Of a stretch of 64,000 bases of DNA, positions 33,496 through 42,514 are shown piece by piece. The translations under genes and the position numbers were made by a program. How positions within the stretch are numbered: position 1 is the first letter of the stretch; each line of letters opens with the position of its first letter. Below the pieces are notes generated by a model, which worked only from the letters and a program-made list of their open reading frames with translations, searched no databases and was not told where the DNA came from. Origin of the DNA: an uncultured Lachnospiraceae bacterium (GTDB lineage: Bacteria > Bacillota > Clostridia > Lachnospirales > Lachnospiraceae); contig CACXAT010000002.1 of NCBI GenBank assembly GCA_902765725.1, positions 124,001 through 188,000 of the forward strand. The letters run 5' to 3'.

Positions 33496-35082
33496 ATGCT
33501 TACCTACGATTTTCGGGACCGCGGAAATGAAACCCTCTATGAATATCTGTACAGGAAGATCCGCCAGGATATCCTGGCGGGAGAACTGCGTCCGGGGGAG
33601 AGGATGCCCTCGAGAAGAGCATTTGCCAGGAACCTGGGAATCTCCGTAATCACCGTGGAGACGGCCTATTCCCAGCTCGCGGCGGAAGGGTACCTGGAGC
33701 CAAGGCCAAGGAGCGGGTACTACGTGGAACAGATCGGCCGCTCCCTGATCCTGCCGGAGGCGCACACAGGCTCGCCCGCGGGAATCTCCCGGGATCCGCA
33801 GCGCACGGACCCGCAAGCAGACCACACCCCGGATCTGCTTCATGCAGACCCGCACACAGACCACACCCCGGATCTGCTTCATGCAGACCCGCACACAGAC
33901 CACCCCCCGGATCTGCCGCACGCGGACCTTCCCGGGGATCAGCCTGCAGATCTTCCGCCGGTACGTATCGATCTGTCCCAGTCGGGGATCCCCTCCGACC
34001 GGTTTCCATTTCCGATCTGGTCCAGGCTCATGCGGGAGATCCTGAGTACAAGGCGCCGGGAGCTGATGACCAGGTCCCCCGGAAACGGGATCCTGGAGCT
34101 TCGAGCCGCGATCGCGCAGTTTCTGCGCCAGTACCAGAACCTGAGAGTGTCTCCGGAGCAGATCGTGATCGGCGCGGGCACGGAATATCTCTACTCCCTG
34201 CTGATACGACTTCTGGGGCACGACAAGATCTACGCCATGGAAACTCCGGGCTACCGCAAGACAGAGCGGATCTACCGAAGCAGTGCGGTGGAGGTGAGGA
34301 ACATCCCCATGGACCGGAACGGGATAGACATCGATCTGCTCAGAGAGAGCGGGGCGGACGTAGTCCACATCTCCCCCTCCCACCAGTTTCCGACCGGCAT
34401 CACCATGCCCGTCGCCAGGCGCAGCGAGCTTCTCTCCTGGTGCATGGAGGGCGGCGGGAAGATGCGAAGATATATCATAGAGGATGACTATGATTCGGAA
34501 TTCAGGCTCTCCGGAAGACCAATCCCGCCTCTGATGTCCATCGACCGGTCTGAGAGCGTGATCTACCTGAACACATTTACCAACAGCGTGTCTCCCGCGA
34601 TCCGCATCTCCTATATGGTCCTGCCCGGAAGACTGCTTCAGGAATACAGGGAGAAGCTCGGATTCTATTCCTGCACGGTCCCGAATTTTGAGCAGTATAT
34701 CCTGGCGGAATTCATCGGCCGCGGATACTTCGAAAAGCACATCAACCGCATGCGCAATTATTACCGGCAGAAGAAGGACCGGCTTCTGGACGCGCTGAAA
34801 AACAGCCGCCTGGGAGACTGTGTGGAGGTTCACGGAGCCGATGCGGGGCTTCATTTCCTGATCACGGTCAGAGCGGACTGCACGCAGGAGGAGCTGACAG
34901 AGCGCGCCGGGCACAGGGGAGTGCGGATCCTCTCTCTGGAGCGCTATGAAGCCGGAACGAGACACAGGGAAGGGCAGCTGCCCTGCATGGTCGTCAACTA
35001 CCCGGGGCTGACGGATGAGCAGATCGACGCTCTTCCGGACCTTCTGCTGAAAGCCTGGGAAGACGTTCTGAGGATGCCCTGA
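33496..35082 (+). CDS. MocR/PdxR-type regulator (GntR helix-turn-helix fused to aminotransferase fold), PLP lysine lost
   Basis: A 528-residue regulator. Residues 10-80 form a GntR winged helix (IRQDILAGELRPGERMPSRR; SVITVETAYSQLAAEGYLE). A linker (about 85-160) contains a 13-residue tandem repeat (HTPDLLHADPHTD type). Residues 165-525 have the class I aminotransferase fold, including VIGAGTEYLYSLLIRLLG and EDDYDSEF. At the position of the PLP-binding lysine (normally TFSK) the sequence reads TFTNSVSP, so the internal aldimine cannot form. PdxR proteins sense PLP and control B6 genes; here pdxY is divergent. The start at 33496 is favoured by GGGAGG and by the domain start; a TTG at 33460 is the alternative. 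Confidence 0.88.
   Translation: MLTYDFRDRGNETLYEYLYRKIRQDILAGELRPGERMPSRRAFARNLGISVITVETAYSQLAAEGYLEPRPRSGYYVEQIGRSLILPEAHTGSPAGISRDPQRTDPQADHTPDLLHADPHTDHTPDLLHADPHTDHPPDLPHADLPGDQPADLPPVRIDLSQSGIPSDRFPFPIWSRLMREILSTRRRELMTRSPGNGILELRAAIAQFLRQYQNLRVSPEQIVIGAGTEYLYSLLIRLLGHDKIYAMETPGYRKTERIYRSSAVEVRNIPMDRNGIDIDLLRESGADVVHISPSHQFPTGITMPVARRSELLSWCMEGGGKMRRYIIEDDYDSEFRLSGRPIPPLMSIDRSESVIYLNTFTNSVSPAIRISYMVLPGRLLQEYREKLGFYSCTVPNFEQYILAEFIGRGYFEKHINRMRNYYRQKKDRLLDALKNSRLGDCVEVHGADAGLHFLITVRADCTQEELTERAGHRGVRILSLERYEAGTRHREGQLPCMVVNYPGLTDEQIDALPDLLLKAWEDVLRMP
33820..33936 (+). repeat. 39-bp tandem repeats in the regulator linker
   Basis: Two identical 39-bp units (33820-33858 and 33859-33897) and a third diverged unit (33898-33936), all in frame, encode the Asp/His/Pro-rich linker between DNA-binding and effector domains. 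Confidence 0.88.
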
Positions 35083-35123
35083 CAGGGAAATGGAGAAGGC
35101 GGGATATCTGTGAGAGATTCCGT

Positions 35124-35153
35124 ATTGCGCAGGCTCTTAAAAAACGCTATAAT
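35124..35153 (+). promoter_or_regulatory. Promoter of the aldolase gene
   Basis: TTGCGC (35124-35129), 18-bp spacer, TATAAT (35148-35153), about 75 nt before the start codon. Confidence 0.7.
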
Positions 35154-35227
35154 CCGTTGTAGCAAGCCGGTTATTTCCGGTTCATTTCCTGAAGTTATAC
35201 CTAACGTACAGAAAGGAAGGATACATT

Positions 35228-36169
35228 ATGGCATTAGTTACCACCACTGAGATGTTTAAGAAGGCTTACGAAGGCGGCTACGCAATCGGCGCATTCAACA
35301 TCAACAACATGGAGATCGTTCAGGGTATCACCGAGGCAGCTCATGAGCTGAATTCTCCGGTCATCCTTCAGGCATCCAAGGGCGCAAGAGCATATGCGAA
35401 TTCCGTATATCTTGTAAAGCTGGTTGAGGGTGCTCTGGCACTGTATCCGGATCTTCCGGTTGCTCTGCATCTGGATCACGGCCCGGACTTCGAGACCTGC
35501 AAGGACTGCATTGACAATGGTTTCACTTCTGTCATGATCGATGCTTCCTCCAAGCCGTTTGAAGAGAATATCGAGATCACCAGAAAGGTTGTTGAGTATG
35601 CACATGCTCATGGCGTAGTTGTTGAGGCTGAGCTGGGAACCCTGGCCGGCATCGAGGATGAGGTTAAGGTCTCCGCTGAGGATTCCTCCTACACCAATCC
35701 GGACGATGTTGAAGAGTTCGTCGGCAAGACCGGTGTTGACTCCCTTGCGATCGCAATCGGAACCAGCCACGGTGCTTACAAGTTCAAGCCGGGCACAAAG
35801 CCGCAGCTTCGTTTCGACATCCTTGACGAAGTCGTCAAGAGACTGCCGGGCTTCCCGATCGTTCTGCACGGAGCTTCCTCCGTACCGCAGGAATATGTCA
35901 AGATCATCAATGAGCATGGCGGAGCTCTGAAGGATGCCATCGGCGTTCCGGAAGATCAGCTTCGTGAAGCAGCTCGCAGCGCAGTCTGCAAGATCAACAT
36001 CGACTCTGACCTGCGTCTTGGCATGACCGCCGGTGTCCGCACCGTATTCTCCGAGAATCCGGCAGCGTTCGATCCGCGTGAATATCTGAAGGTCGGCCGC
36101 AAGAACGTTAAGGATATCGTTGCTCATAAGATCAAGGATGTCCTTGGCAGTGAGGGTGCAGCTCTGTAA
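35228..36169 (+). CDS. fba: Class II fructose-bisphosphate aldolase
   Basis: A 313-residue zinc aldolase of glycolysis and gluconeogenesis, splitting fructose 1,6-bisphosphate to two triose phosphates. Zinc and catalytic residues are in HLDHGPDFETC (near 80), EAELGTLAGIEDE (near 132), GTSHGAYKFKPG (near 178) and VLHGASSVP (near 208). Start behind AAGGAAGG. Codon use is strongly biased to preferred codons, in keeping with a highly expressed glycolytic gene. Tagatose-bisphosphate aldolase is a related alternative, but the isolated, highly expressed gene favours the glycolytic enzyme. Confidence 0.95.
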   Translation: MALVTTTEMFKKAYEGGYAIGAFNINNMEIVQGITEAAHELNSPVILQASKGARAYANSVYLVKLVEGALALYPDLPVALHLDHGPDFETCKDCIDNGFTSVMIDASSKPFEENIEITRKVVEYAHAHGVVVEAELGTLAGIEDEVKVSAEDSSYTNPDDVEEFVGKTGVDSLAIAIGTSHGAYKFKPGTKPQLRFDILDEVVKRLPGFPIVLHGASSVPQEYVKIINEHGGALKDAIGVPEDQLREAARSAVCKINIDSDLRLGMTAGVRTVFSENPAAFDPREYLKVGRKNVKDIVAHKIKDVLGSEGAAL

Positions 36170-36227
36170 TATCAGACAGAGGACCGGATAACCTGGCAGC
36201 AGTGCCAGGCTGAATCAAGAACTCCAG

Positions 36228-36269
36228 AAGGGCATCTGCGAATCCTCTCGGATTCCCGGATGCCCTTTT
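36228..36269 (+). terminator. Terminator of the aldolase gene
   Basis: AAGGGCATC..GAATCC pairs with GGATTC..GATGCCCTT around a 4-nt loop, followed by a T-run. Confidence 0.88.
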
Positions 36270-36376
36270 CGCAGCATCAGCTCACAGAGCAATGAATTAA
36301 AAACAGCATCAGACAACTGGTCTTTGGGCGGCTTAGGCAACTTTGCAGGTGTCAGGGAGCAGGGAATGGAGATTTT

Positions 36377-38725
36377 ATGAAATTATATGATGGCGGTGTA
36401 TACCTGCTGAATGGCAGCCGGATCATCCCGGACAACACTGAGGCTCCGGCCGCGCTGGCGCAGGCCGGCTTTACGGCAGACAGGGAGCAGGCGCGCAGGG
36501 GGACCATAGCATGGTCGGTGCTTCACGATCACAACCAGTCGGGCGATGACGAGAAGCTTCGCATACGATTTGACAAGATGACCAGCCATGACATCACCTA
36601 TGTCGGGATCATTCAGACGGCCCGCGCCTCCGGCCTTGAGTCATTTCCGCTTCCGTATGTCCTGACCAACTGTCATAATTCGCTGTGTGCAGTCGGCGGG
36701 ACCATCAATGAAGATGATCACATGTTCGGACTGTCGGCGGCCAAAAAATACGGCGGCATCTATGTTCCGCCCCATCAGGCAGTCATCCACCAGTATGCCC
36801 GTGAGATGCTGGCAGAATGCGGAGCCATGATCCTGGGATCAGATTCCCATACCCGCTACGGAGCGCTGGGAACGATGGCCGTGGGAGAAGGCGGCGGCGA
36901 GCTGGTGAAGCAGCTGCTGCGCCAGACCTACGACATCGATATGCCGGGCGTGGTCGCGGTCTGCCTGACCGGAGAGCCTGTGAAGGGGGTCGGCCCGCAG
37001 GACGTTGCCCTTGCCATCATCGGGGCAGTCTTTGACAGAGGCTATGTCAAGAACAAGGTCATGGAGTTCGTAGGCCCCGGCGTCGCGAAGCTGAGCGCGG
37101 ACTTCAGGATCGGTGTCGATGTCATGACGACAGAGACCACCTGCCTGAGCTCGATCTGGCAGACAGACGAACGGATCCGTGAGTTTTATGAGATCCATGG
37201 GCGCGAGGAATGCTACAAAGAAATGGCACCGGCCGCTGCCGCCTATTATGACGGCTGCATCGAGATCGATCTGGGATCGATCCGCCCCATGATCGCCATG
37301 CCCTTCCATCCCAGCCATGTCTATGCGATCGAGGATGTGCAGAAGAACCTGACGGACGTCCTGGCCGAAGTGGAGAAACGCGCAAGAGTCTCCTTCGGGG
37401 ACAAGATCGAATATTCCCTGCAGGATAAGATCCGGGATGGACGCCTGTATGTGGATCAGGGCATCATCGCAGGGTGCGCGGGAGGCGGATTTGAAAATAT
37501 CTGCGACGCCGCGGACATCCTGAGAGGCGCCAGCATCGGGGCAGATGCCTTTACCCTCAGCGTATATCCGGCCTCCATGCCGGTCTACATGGAGCTTGTC
37601 AGAAATGGACGGTTCGCCGACCTGATCGAGGCGGGCGCCGTTGTGAAGACAGCCTTCTGCGGTCCGTGCTTCGGAGCGGGAGACACACCGGCCAACAATG
37701 CATTCTCCATCCGCCATTCCACCAGGAACTTCCCGAACAGGGAGGGCTCGAAGGTCCAGAACGGACAGATCTCCTCGGTCGCGCTGATGGATGCGCGCTC
37801 CATCGCCGCGACGGCGGCAAACAAGGGCTTCCTGACAGCTGCCACCCAGGTGGATACAGAGTTTACGGGACCGAAGTATTTCTTCGACAGCAAGATCTAC
37901 GAGAACCGTGTCTACAATGCATGGGGAGACGCACACCCCGAAGAGCCGCTGGTCCTCGGACCGAACATCAAAGACTGGCCGGCCATGAGTCCGCTGCCGG
38001 AGAACCTGATGATCCGCGTAGTCAGCGAGATCCACGATCCGGTCACGACCACGGACGAGCTGATCCCGTCGGGAGAGACCAGCTCCTACAGGAGCAACCC
38101 GCTGGGCCTTGCTGAGTTCACCCTGTCCAGAAAAGATCCGGCTTACGTCGGAAGAGCCAAGGCCGTACAGGTCGGACAGCGCGCTATCGAAGCCGGGCAG
38201 GATCCGGTCGATGCCCTGAAGAAGGAAGCCGCTAAGGATCCGGAAAATGCAGAGGATCTGGGGGCGCAGCTGGAGGCGGCATTTGCCGTTGTCGATGAGA
38301 AGCTTCCGGGACTTCTGGAGAATAAGGCTGACAGCAGCGCTCTTGGGATCGGATCCATGATCTTTGCGGTCAGGCCGGGTGACGGATCTGCCAGAGAGCA
38401 GGCGGCCTCCTGCCAGAAGGTACTGGGCGGCTGGGGCAACATTGCGTTCCAGTACGCGACCAAGCGGTACCGTTCCAACCTGATCAACTGGGGCATGCTC
38501 CCGCTCCTGATCGAGGAGGGAGACCTTCCCTTTGCAAACGGCGACTGGATCCTGCTTCCGGACATCCGGGCGGCAGTGGCCGAGAGGCGCGACAGGATCA
38601 TGGCCTTTGTGGTGAAGGACGGTTCGCTGCAGGAGATGTGGCTGACCCTGGGAGAACTGACGGACCATGAGCGCGAGATCATCACGGACGGATGCCTGAT
38701 CAACTTCAACCGGATGCGCGGATAA
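36377..38725 (+). CDS. Aconitase-family hydratase
   Basis: A 782-residue protein of the aconitase superfamily, which isomerise or hydrate tricarboxylic acids with a 4Fe-4S cluster. The cluster ligands are seen in FCGPCFGAG (near residue 432), with a third expected Cys upstream ([14 protein letters not shown] near 97). [22 protein letters not shown] (near 155) and the swivel domain with [11 protein letters not shown] (near 697) are typical. Clostridia carry this single-chain form, usually labelled only as hydratase. Whether the substrate is citrate/isocitrate or a relative cannot be told; no citrate synthase or isocitrate dehydrogenase gene lies nearby. The ribosome site GGAG is modest. Confidence 0.85.
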   Translation: MKLYDGGVYLLNGSRIIPDNTEAPAALAQAGFTADREQARRGTIAWSVLHDHNQSGDDEKLRIRFDKMTSHDITYVGIIQTARASGLESFPLPYVLTNCHNSLCAVGGTINEDDHMFGLSAAKKYGGIYVPPHQAVIHQYAREMLAECGAMILGSDSHTRYGALGTMAVGEGGGELVKQLLRQTYDIDMPGVVAVCLTGEPVKGVGPQDVALAIIGAVFDRGYVKNKVMEFVGPGVAKLSADFRIGVDVMTTETTCLSSIWQTDERIREFYEIHGREECYKEMAPAAAAYYDGCIEIDLGSIRPMIAMPFHPSHVYAIEDVQKNLTDVLAEVEKRARVSFGDKIEYSLQDKIRDGRLYVDQGIIAGCAGGGFENICDAADILRGASIGADAFTLSVYPASMPVYMELVRNGRFADLIEAGAVVKTAFCGPCFGAGDTPANNAFSIRHSTRNFPNREGSKVQNGQISSVALMDARSIAATAANKGFLTAATQVDTEFTGPKYFFDSKIYENRVYNAWGDAHPEEPLVLGPNIKDWPAMSPLPENLMIRVVSEIHDPVTTTDELIPSGETSSYRSNPLGLAEFTLSRKDPAYVGRAKAVQVGQRAIEAGQDPVDALKKEAAKDPENAEDLGAQLEAAFAVVDEKLPGLLENKADSSALGIGSMIFAVRPGDGSAREQAASCQKVLGGWGNIAFQYATKRYRSNLINWGMLPLLIEEGDLPFANGDWILLPDIRAAVAERRDRIMAFVVKDGSLQEMWLTLGELTDHEREIITDGCLINFNRMRG

Positions 38726-38744
38726 GGCGGATGTAATTGTCGGG

Positions 38745-38794
38745 ATTGTGGCTAAAGTATATAATTATCAAACAATTCATACAATAGCCACAAT
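38745..38794. repeat. 10-bp inverted repeat in AT-rich gap
   Basis: ATTGTGGCTA at 38745-38754 and its exact complement at 38785-38794 are separated by 30 bp of AT-rich DNA. There is no T-run, so it is not a standard terminator for the hydratase gene; it might be a protein-binding pair. Confidence 0.6.
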
Positions 38795-38830
38795 AAAATG
38801 AGATAATTAATAAAATTATCAAAAATAGTA

Positions 38831-38859
38831 TTGACAACTATAGAGGCCTCTGGTATAGT
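38831..38859 (+). promoter_or_regulatory. Strong promoter inside the AT-rich gap
   Basis: TTGACA (38831-38836), 17-bp spacer, TATAGT (38854-38859). The spacer contains the perfect palindrome AGAGGCCTCT (38842-38851), a possible operator. The next terminator is at 39404, so this drives a transcript of about 570 nt independent of the flanking genes. Confidence 0.8.
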
Positions 38860-38891
38860 TCATTTATCCAAAAGAAAGGAGGCCTGGTCCG

Positions 38892-38972
38892 TTGGAAGCA
38901 GTAGGAACACCGTACGAAGCAGGTCAATATAACAGTGGCAGAGCATTTGGTCCCTGCGCACAAGCCTTCTGA
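38892..38972 (+). CDS. Possible 26-residue peptide
   Basis: TTG start 9 nt after AAAGGAGG (38876-38883), the first ribosome site of the short transcription unit. The product would begin MEAVGTPYEAGQYNSG and end at a TGA; it has no hydrophobic segment. It may be a leader peptide or the start of a frameshifted gene. In the +1 frame an overlapping open stretch (38905-39012) reads VAEHLVPAHKPSDKDNPEE and stops in an ATGA overlap with the next ORF. Confidence 0.35.
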   Translation: MEAVGTPYEAGQYNSGRAFGPCAQAF

Positions 38973-39008
38973 TAAGGATAATCCCGAAGAATCGACTTTA
39001 CAGAAAAG

Positions 39009-39176
39009 ATGATCGGAGACAGTAAGGATATCCCGGAAGCACCGGATGTTTGTTATATTGATCAATCTTTATTATCTGCCACAGGGCTTCGAGGAAAGCC
39101 CGGAAGCGATTATGAAGAATTTGTAACTGATCAACAATTACAATCATTCATGAAAGTGAGGATTTCTGAATTCTGA
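39009..39176 (+). CDS. Possible 55-residue protein of unknown function
   Basis: ATG at 39009 begins an acidic 55-residue product (MIGDSKDIPEAPDVCYID, ending QSFMKVRISEF). It overlaps the end of an upstream open stretch in another frame by ATGA, as in coupled genes or in a gene broken by a frameshift. No family is recognised. Base composition is more AT-rich than neighbouring genes. It could be a true small protein, or a remnant of one of about 90 residues spanning both frames. Confidence 0.4.
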   Translation: MIGDSKDIPEAPDVCYIDQSLLSATGLRGKPGSDYEEFVTDQQLQSFMKVRISEF

Positions 39177-39403
39177 AACCGTCCCTGACGAGAAAGGGGT
39201 ACGGGATACGATATCCAGGAAGAAAGATATCTGAAAAGCTAAAAGTACATAGTTACTCTTTATATAGATTTTATAGATATATATATAGATACTATCATTT
39301 TTAGAATGGAGCTGTGAAAGGCAGCACCTTAAGATATAGAGAAGCAGGGTAGAAGAACTCCGATCATATCGTTATTTATACAATTAAATAGTTGCGACGA
39401 CTC
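39177..39403. other. AT-rich non-coding part of the short transcription unit
   Basis: No credible gene on either strand. It contains a TATATAGATT/TATAGATATATATATAGATA tract (39258-39294), far more AT-rich than the rest of the window. Confidence 0.5.
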
Positions 39404-39438
39404 AGCAGCCGGTGAAGCACCTCACCGGCTGCTTTTTT
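39404..39438 (+). terminator. Terminator of the short transcription unit
   Basis: AGCAGCCGGTG and CACCGGCTGCT form an 11-bp stem followed by a T-run; it closes the unit that starts at the 38831 promoter and lies just before the trkA promoter. Confidence 0.92.
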
Positions 39439-39446
39439 GCTCTGCA

Positions 39447-39475
39447 TTGCCACATTTCGCCTTACGTGGTATAGT
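39447..39475 (+). promoter_or_regulatory. Promoter of trkA-trkH
   Basis: TTGCCA (39447-39452), 17-bp spacer, TATAGT (39470-39475). Confidence 0.7.
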
Positions 39476-39511
39476 ATTTTAGACTTCCTATGTGGATGAA
39501 GGAGGCAATAC

Positions 39512-40867
39512 ATGAAGATTATTATCGTTGGATGCGGCAAGGTCGGAGAGACTCTGACTCATGATCTGAGCAGAGAGGGACATGATGTCACGGTGATCGA
39601 CCGCAATCCGGATGTTGTTGACCAGGCCTGTGATCGTTTTGACGTGATGGGCTTTACGGGAAATGGCGCGAACTACAAGGTTCTCGAAGAGGCCGATATC
39701 GAGCATGCGGACCTCGTGATCGCCGTTTCGGGTCAGGATGAGCTGAATCTGCTCAGCTGTCTGCTTGCGAGGAAAGCCGGAAACTGCCAGACGATTGCCC
39801 GGATACACAATCCGGAATACATCAAGGCGGTCAACTATATCAAGGATGAGCTGGGGCTTGCCCTGGTCATCAATCAGGAATTTGCTTCAGCCCAGGAGAT
39901 CGCCAGGGTCCTTCGATTCCCGTCCGCGATCGAGATCAATACATTTGCCAAGGGAAGAGTGGAGCTTCTTCATTTCCGCATTCCCCAGGGCTCTGTCCTT
40001 GACGGGCTGAATCTGCTTTCGATGCATGAGAAGCTGCACTGTAATGTTCTTGTATGTACGCAGGAGCGTGACGGTGAGATGCGCATCCCTCAGGGCGATA
40101 CCACGCTGAAGGCAGGAGACGTGATCTCCATCGTTGCGCCGATCGAGGAGCAGGAGTCATTCTTCCGCAAGATCGGACTTGAGACCCATGCCGTGAAGAA
40201 TACCATGATCATCGGCGGCGGAGATGTTGCCCTGTATCTTGCGAAGATGCTGATGAATTCCGGAATACAGGTCCGCATTATCGAGAAGGACCTTCACCGC
40301 TGTGAGGAACTGGCGGATCTGCTCCCGAAGGCTACGATCATACATGGCGACGGCAGCGATAAGGATCTGCTGGAGGAGGAAGGCATCCGCTCTATGGAGA
40401 GCGTGGTCTGCCTGACCGGGATCGACGAGGAGAACGTGGTCCTGTCTCTGTTCGCGAAGACCTGCGGAGTCCGCAAGATCATCACGAAGGTGAACAGGGT
40501 CGCCTTTGAGGAAGTATTCGAGAATCTGGATCTGGATACCATGATCTCGCCGAAGAATATTACGGCGGAGCGGATCCTGCAGTATGTACGCGCGATGCAG
40601 AATTCCTTCGGAAGCAACATCGAGACGCTCCACCGGATGATGGACGACCAGGCCGAGGCTCTGGAGTTCAAGATCCGTGACAACTTTACGAATACGGATA
40701 TCCCGCTGAGCCAGCTTCCGCTCAAGAGCGGCGTTCTGGTGGGCGGCATCAACCGCAACGGAAGGATTATTCTTCCCCGCGGTTCGGATGTGATCCGCAA
40801 GGGAGATACGGTTGTCATCATTACGACCCTGAAAGGCCTGAATGATATCAGCGACGTATTTGAATAA
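39512..40867 (+). CDS. trkA: Trk potassium uptake regulator TrkA
   Basis: A 451-residue cytoplasmic protein with duplicated RCK modules. Each half has a nucleotide-binding Rossmann domain (MKIIIVGCGKVGETLTHDLS at residue 1 and NTMIIGGGDVALYLAKML near 230) and a C-terminal TrkA-C domain (about 140-215 and 370-450). It gates the TrkH channel by binding NAD(H) or ATP. AAGGAGG precedes the start. TrkH follows 39 bp later, so both subunits come from one operon. Confidence 0.95.
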   Translation: MKIIIVGCGKVGETLTHDLSREGHDVTVIDRNPDVVDQACDRFDVMGFTGNGANYKVLEEADIEHADLVIAVSGQDELNLLSCLLARKAGNCQTIARIHNPEYIKAVNYIKDELGLALVINQEFASAQEIARVLRFPSAIEINTFAKGRVELLHFRIPQGSVLDGLNLLSMHEKLHCNVLVCTQERDGEMRIPQGDTTLKAGDVISIVAPIEEQESFFRKIGLETHAVKNTMIIGGGDVALYLAKMLMNSGIQVRIIEKDLHRCEELADLLPKATIIHGDGSDKDLLEEEGIRSMESVVCLTGIDEENVVLSLFAKTCGVRKIITKVNRVAFEEVFENLDLDTMISPKNITAERILQYVRAMQNSFGSNIETLHRMMDDQAEALEFKIRDNFTNTDIPLSQLPLKSGVLVGGINRNGRIILPRGSDVIRKGDTVVIITTLKGLNDISDVFE

Positions 40868-40906
40868 TGCGGTGATTCAGAGATTGATGGGGGAGAGTAT
40901 GCTGAC

Positions 40907-42427
40907 ATGAATTTTGCGATGATCTTCAGAATCCTTGGATGGATGATGATGTTCGAAGCTGCGTTTATGGCACCGTCCGGTGTCGCGGCTCTGATCTACA
41001 GGGAGCGCGCCGGCCTGTGGCTTGCGGTTTCCATGGTGATCTGTCTTGCGGTCGGCGGACTGATGGTATTCGCCAGCCGGCCGAAGGTCCGGCGTATCTA
41101 TGCGCGCGAAGGTTCCGTGATCTGCGCGCTGGTCTGGTTTCTGTACAGTATCTTCGGAGCGCTTCCGTTCAGGCTGTCCGGAGCGATCCCGGATATGTTT
41201 GACGCGGTTTTTGAGACTGCGTCCGGATTTACGACAACCGGAGCCTCTATCCTGACGGATGTCGAGGCGCTTCCACACTGCCTGCTGTTCTGGAGGTCAT
41301 TTACCCACTGGGTAGGCGGCATGGGAATCCTGGTGTTTGTTATGGCGGTTATTCCGCTGGCAGCCGGCGGCAGCACGATGTTCCTGATGAAGGCGGAGAG
41401 CCCGGGTCCCAGCGTCAAGAAGATGGTCCCGAAGGCGGGACAGACCGCGAGTATCCTCTACAAGATGTACTTTGTGCTGACTGCGATCGAGCTGGTGCTG
41501 CTGATCGTGCTCCGGATGCCGTTGTTCGACGCGCTCTGTCTTACCTTTGGTACCGCAGGTACCGGCGGTTTCGCGGTACTTAATTCGGGGCTTGCTACCT
41601 ACACGATCGCCCAGCAGGTGGTTATCACCATCTTCATGATCCTGTTCGGAACCAACTTCTCCGCGTACTATCTGGTCGCGACCGGGCATATCAAAGAGAT
41701 CCCGAAGATCTCCGAAGTCGTCACCTATTACGGGATCATCGCCGCCGCGATCGCCATGATCACGGTCAATATCAACGGCATGTATTCGAATGTCGGGATC
41801 GCTCTGAAGGATGCGGCATTCCAGGTCGGTTCGATCATTACGACGACCGGATATTCCACCACAGACTTTAATCTGTGGCCGGCGTTCAGCAAATGGATCC
41901 TGGTCCTTCTGATGTTCTGCGGCGCCTGCGCCGGATCCACCGGCGGCGGGATCAAGGTGTCCCGTATCCAGGTTGGGGTCAAGACTGTCGTGAAAGAGCT
42001 GGACAACGCGATCCATCCCAACAATGTGCGCAAGATCAAGTATGACGGCAAGGTGCTGGAGCACTCGGTCCTTCGTGGGATCAACGTCTTTATCATGGCG
42101 TATTTCCTGACCATGGCACTCAGCATCCTGCTGATCACATTTGACAATTTTGATCTGGAAACGAACTTTACGGCAGTAGTCGCCACGCTGAACAATATCG
42201 GTCCCGGACTTGCGAAGGTAGGGCCGACGGCGAACTACAGCGGATACAGCACATTTTCAACCTGTGTACTGATCTTTGACATGATCGCGGGCAGGCTGGA
42301 GATCCTTCCGGTGCTGGTTCTGTTCTCGGTACATACCTGGAAGGAAGGAAGCCTGTTCTCGGGCCGCGGCAAAGCCAGACACAAGGCGGGCGAAGAGGAT
42401 GAAGCTCTGCTGGACGAGGGCTTCTGA
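40907..42427 (+). CDS. trkH: Trk potassium uptake protein TrkH
   Basis: A 506-residue membrane protein of the TrkH/KtrB family with four membrane-pore-membrane units. Filter-loop segments are visible as TASGFTTTGASIL (near 105), FGTAGTGGFAVLN (near 214), ITTTGYSTTDFNL (near 315) and TLNNIGPGLAKVG (near 430), each with the filter glycine. It carries potassium inward together with TrkA. The 20 C-terminal residues are charged and cytoplasmic (GRGKARHKAGEEDEALLDE). A GGGGGAGAG site precedes the start. Confidence 0.94.
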   Translation: MNFAMIFRILGWMMMFEAAFMAPSGVAALIYRERAGLWLAVSMVICLAVGGLMVFASRPKVRRIYAREGSVICALVWFLYSIFGALPFRLSGAIPDMFDAVFETASGFTTTGASILTDVEALPHCLLFWRSFTHWVGGMGILVFVMAVIPLAAGGSTMFLMKAESPGPSVKKMVPKAGQTASILYKMYFVLTAIELVLLIVLRMPLFDALCLTFGTAGTGGFAVLNSGLATYTIAQQVVITIFMILFGTNFSAYYLVATGHIKEIPKISEVVTYYGIIAAAIAMITVNINGMYSNVGIALKDAAFQVGSIITTTGYSTTDFNLWPAFSKWILVLLMFCGACAGSTGGGIKVSRIQVGVKTVVKELDNAIHPNNVRKIKYDGKVLEHSVLRGINVFIMAYFLTMALSILLITFDNFDLETNFTAVVATLNNIGPGLAKVGPTANYSGYSTFSTCVLIFDMIAGRLEILPVLVLFSVHTWKEGSLFSGRGKARHKAGEEDEALLDEGF

Positions 42428-42514
42428 GATACGGGAACTGAATGAATACGGAAGAAGCGTTGTTGGCACAGCAATGAAAACCGGCAGCTATTGTTCAATA
42501 TCAGGGGTAACGTT

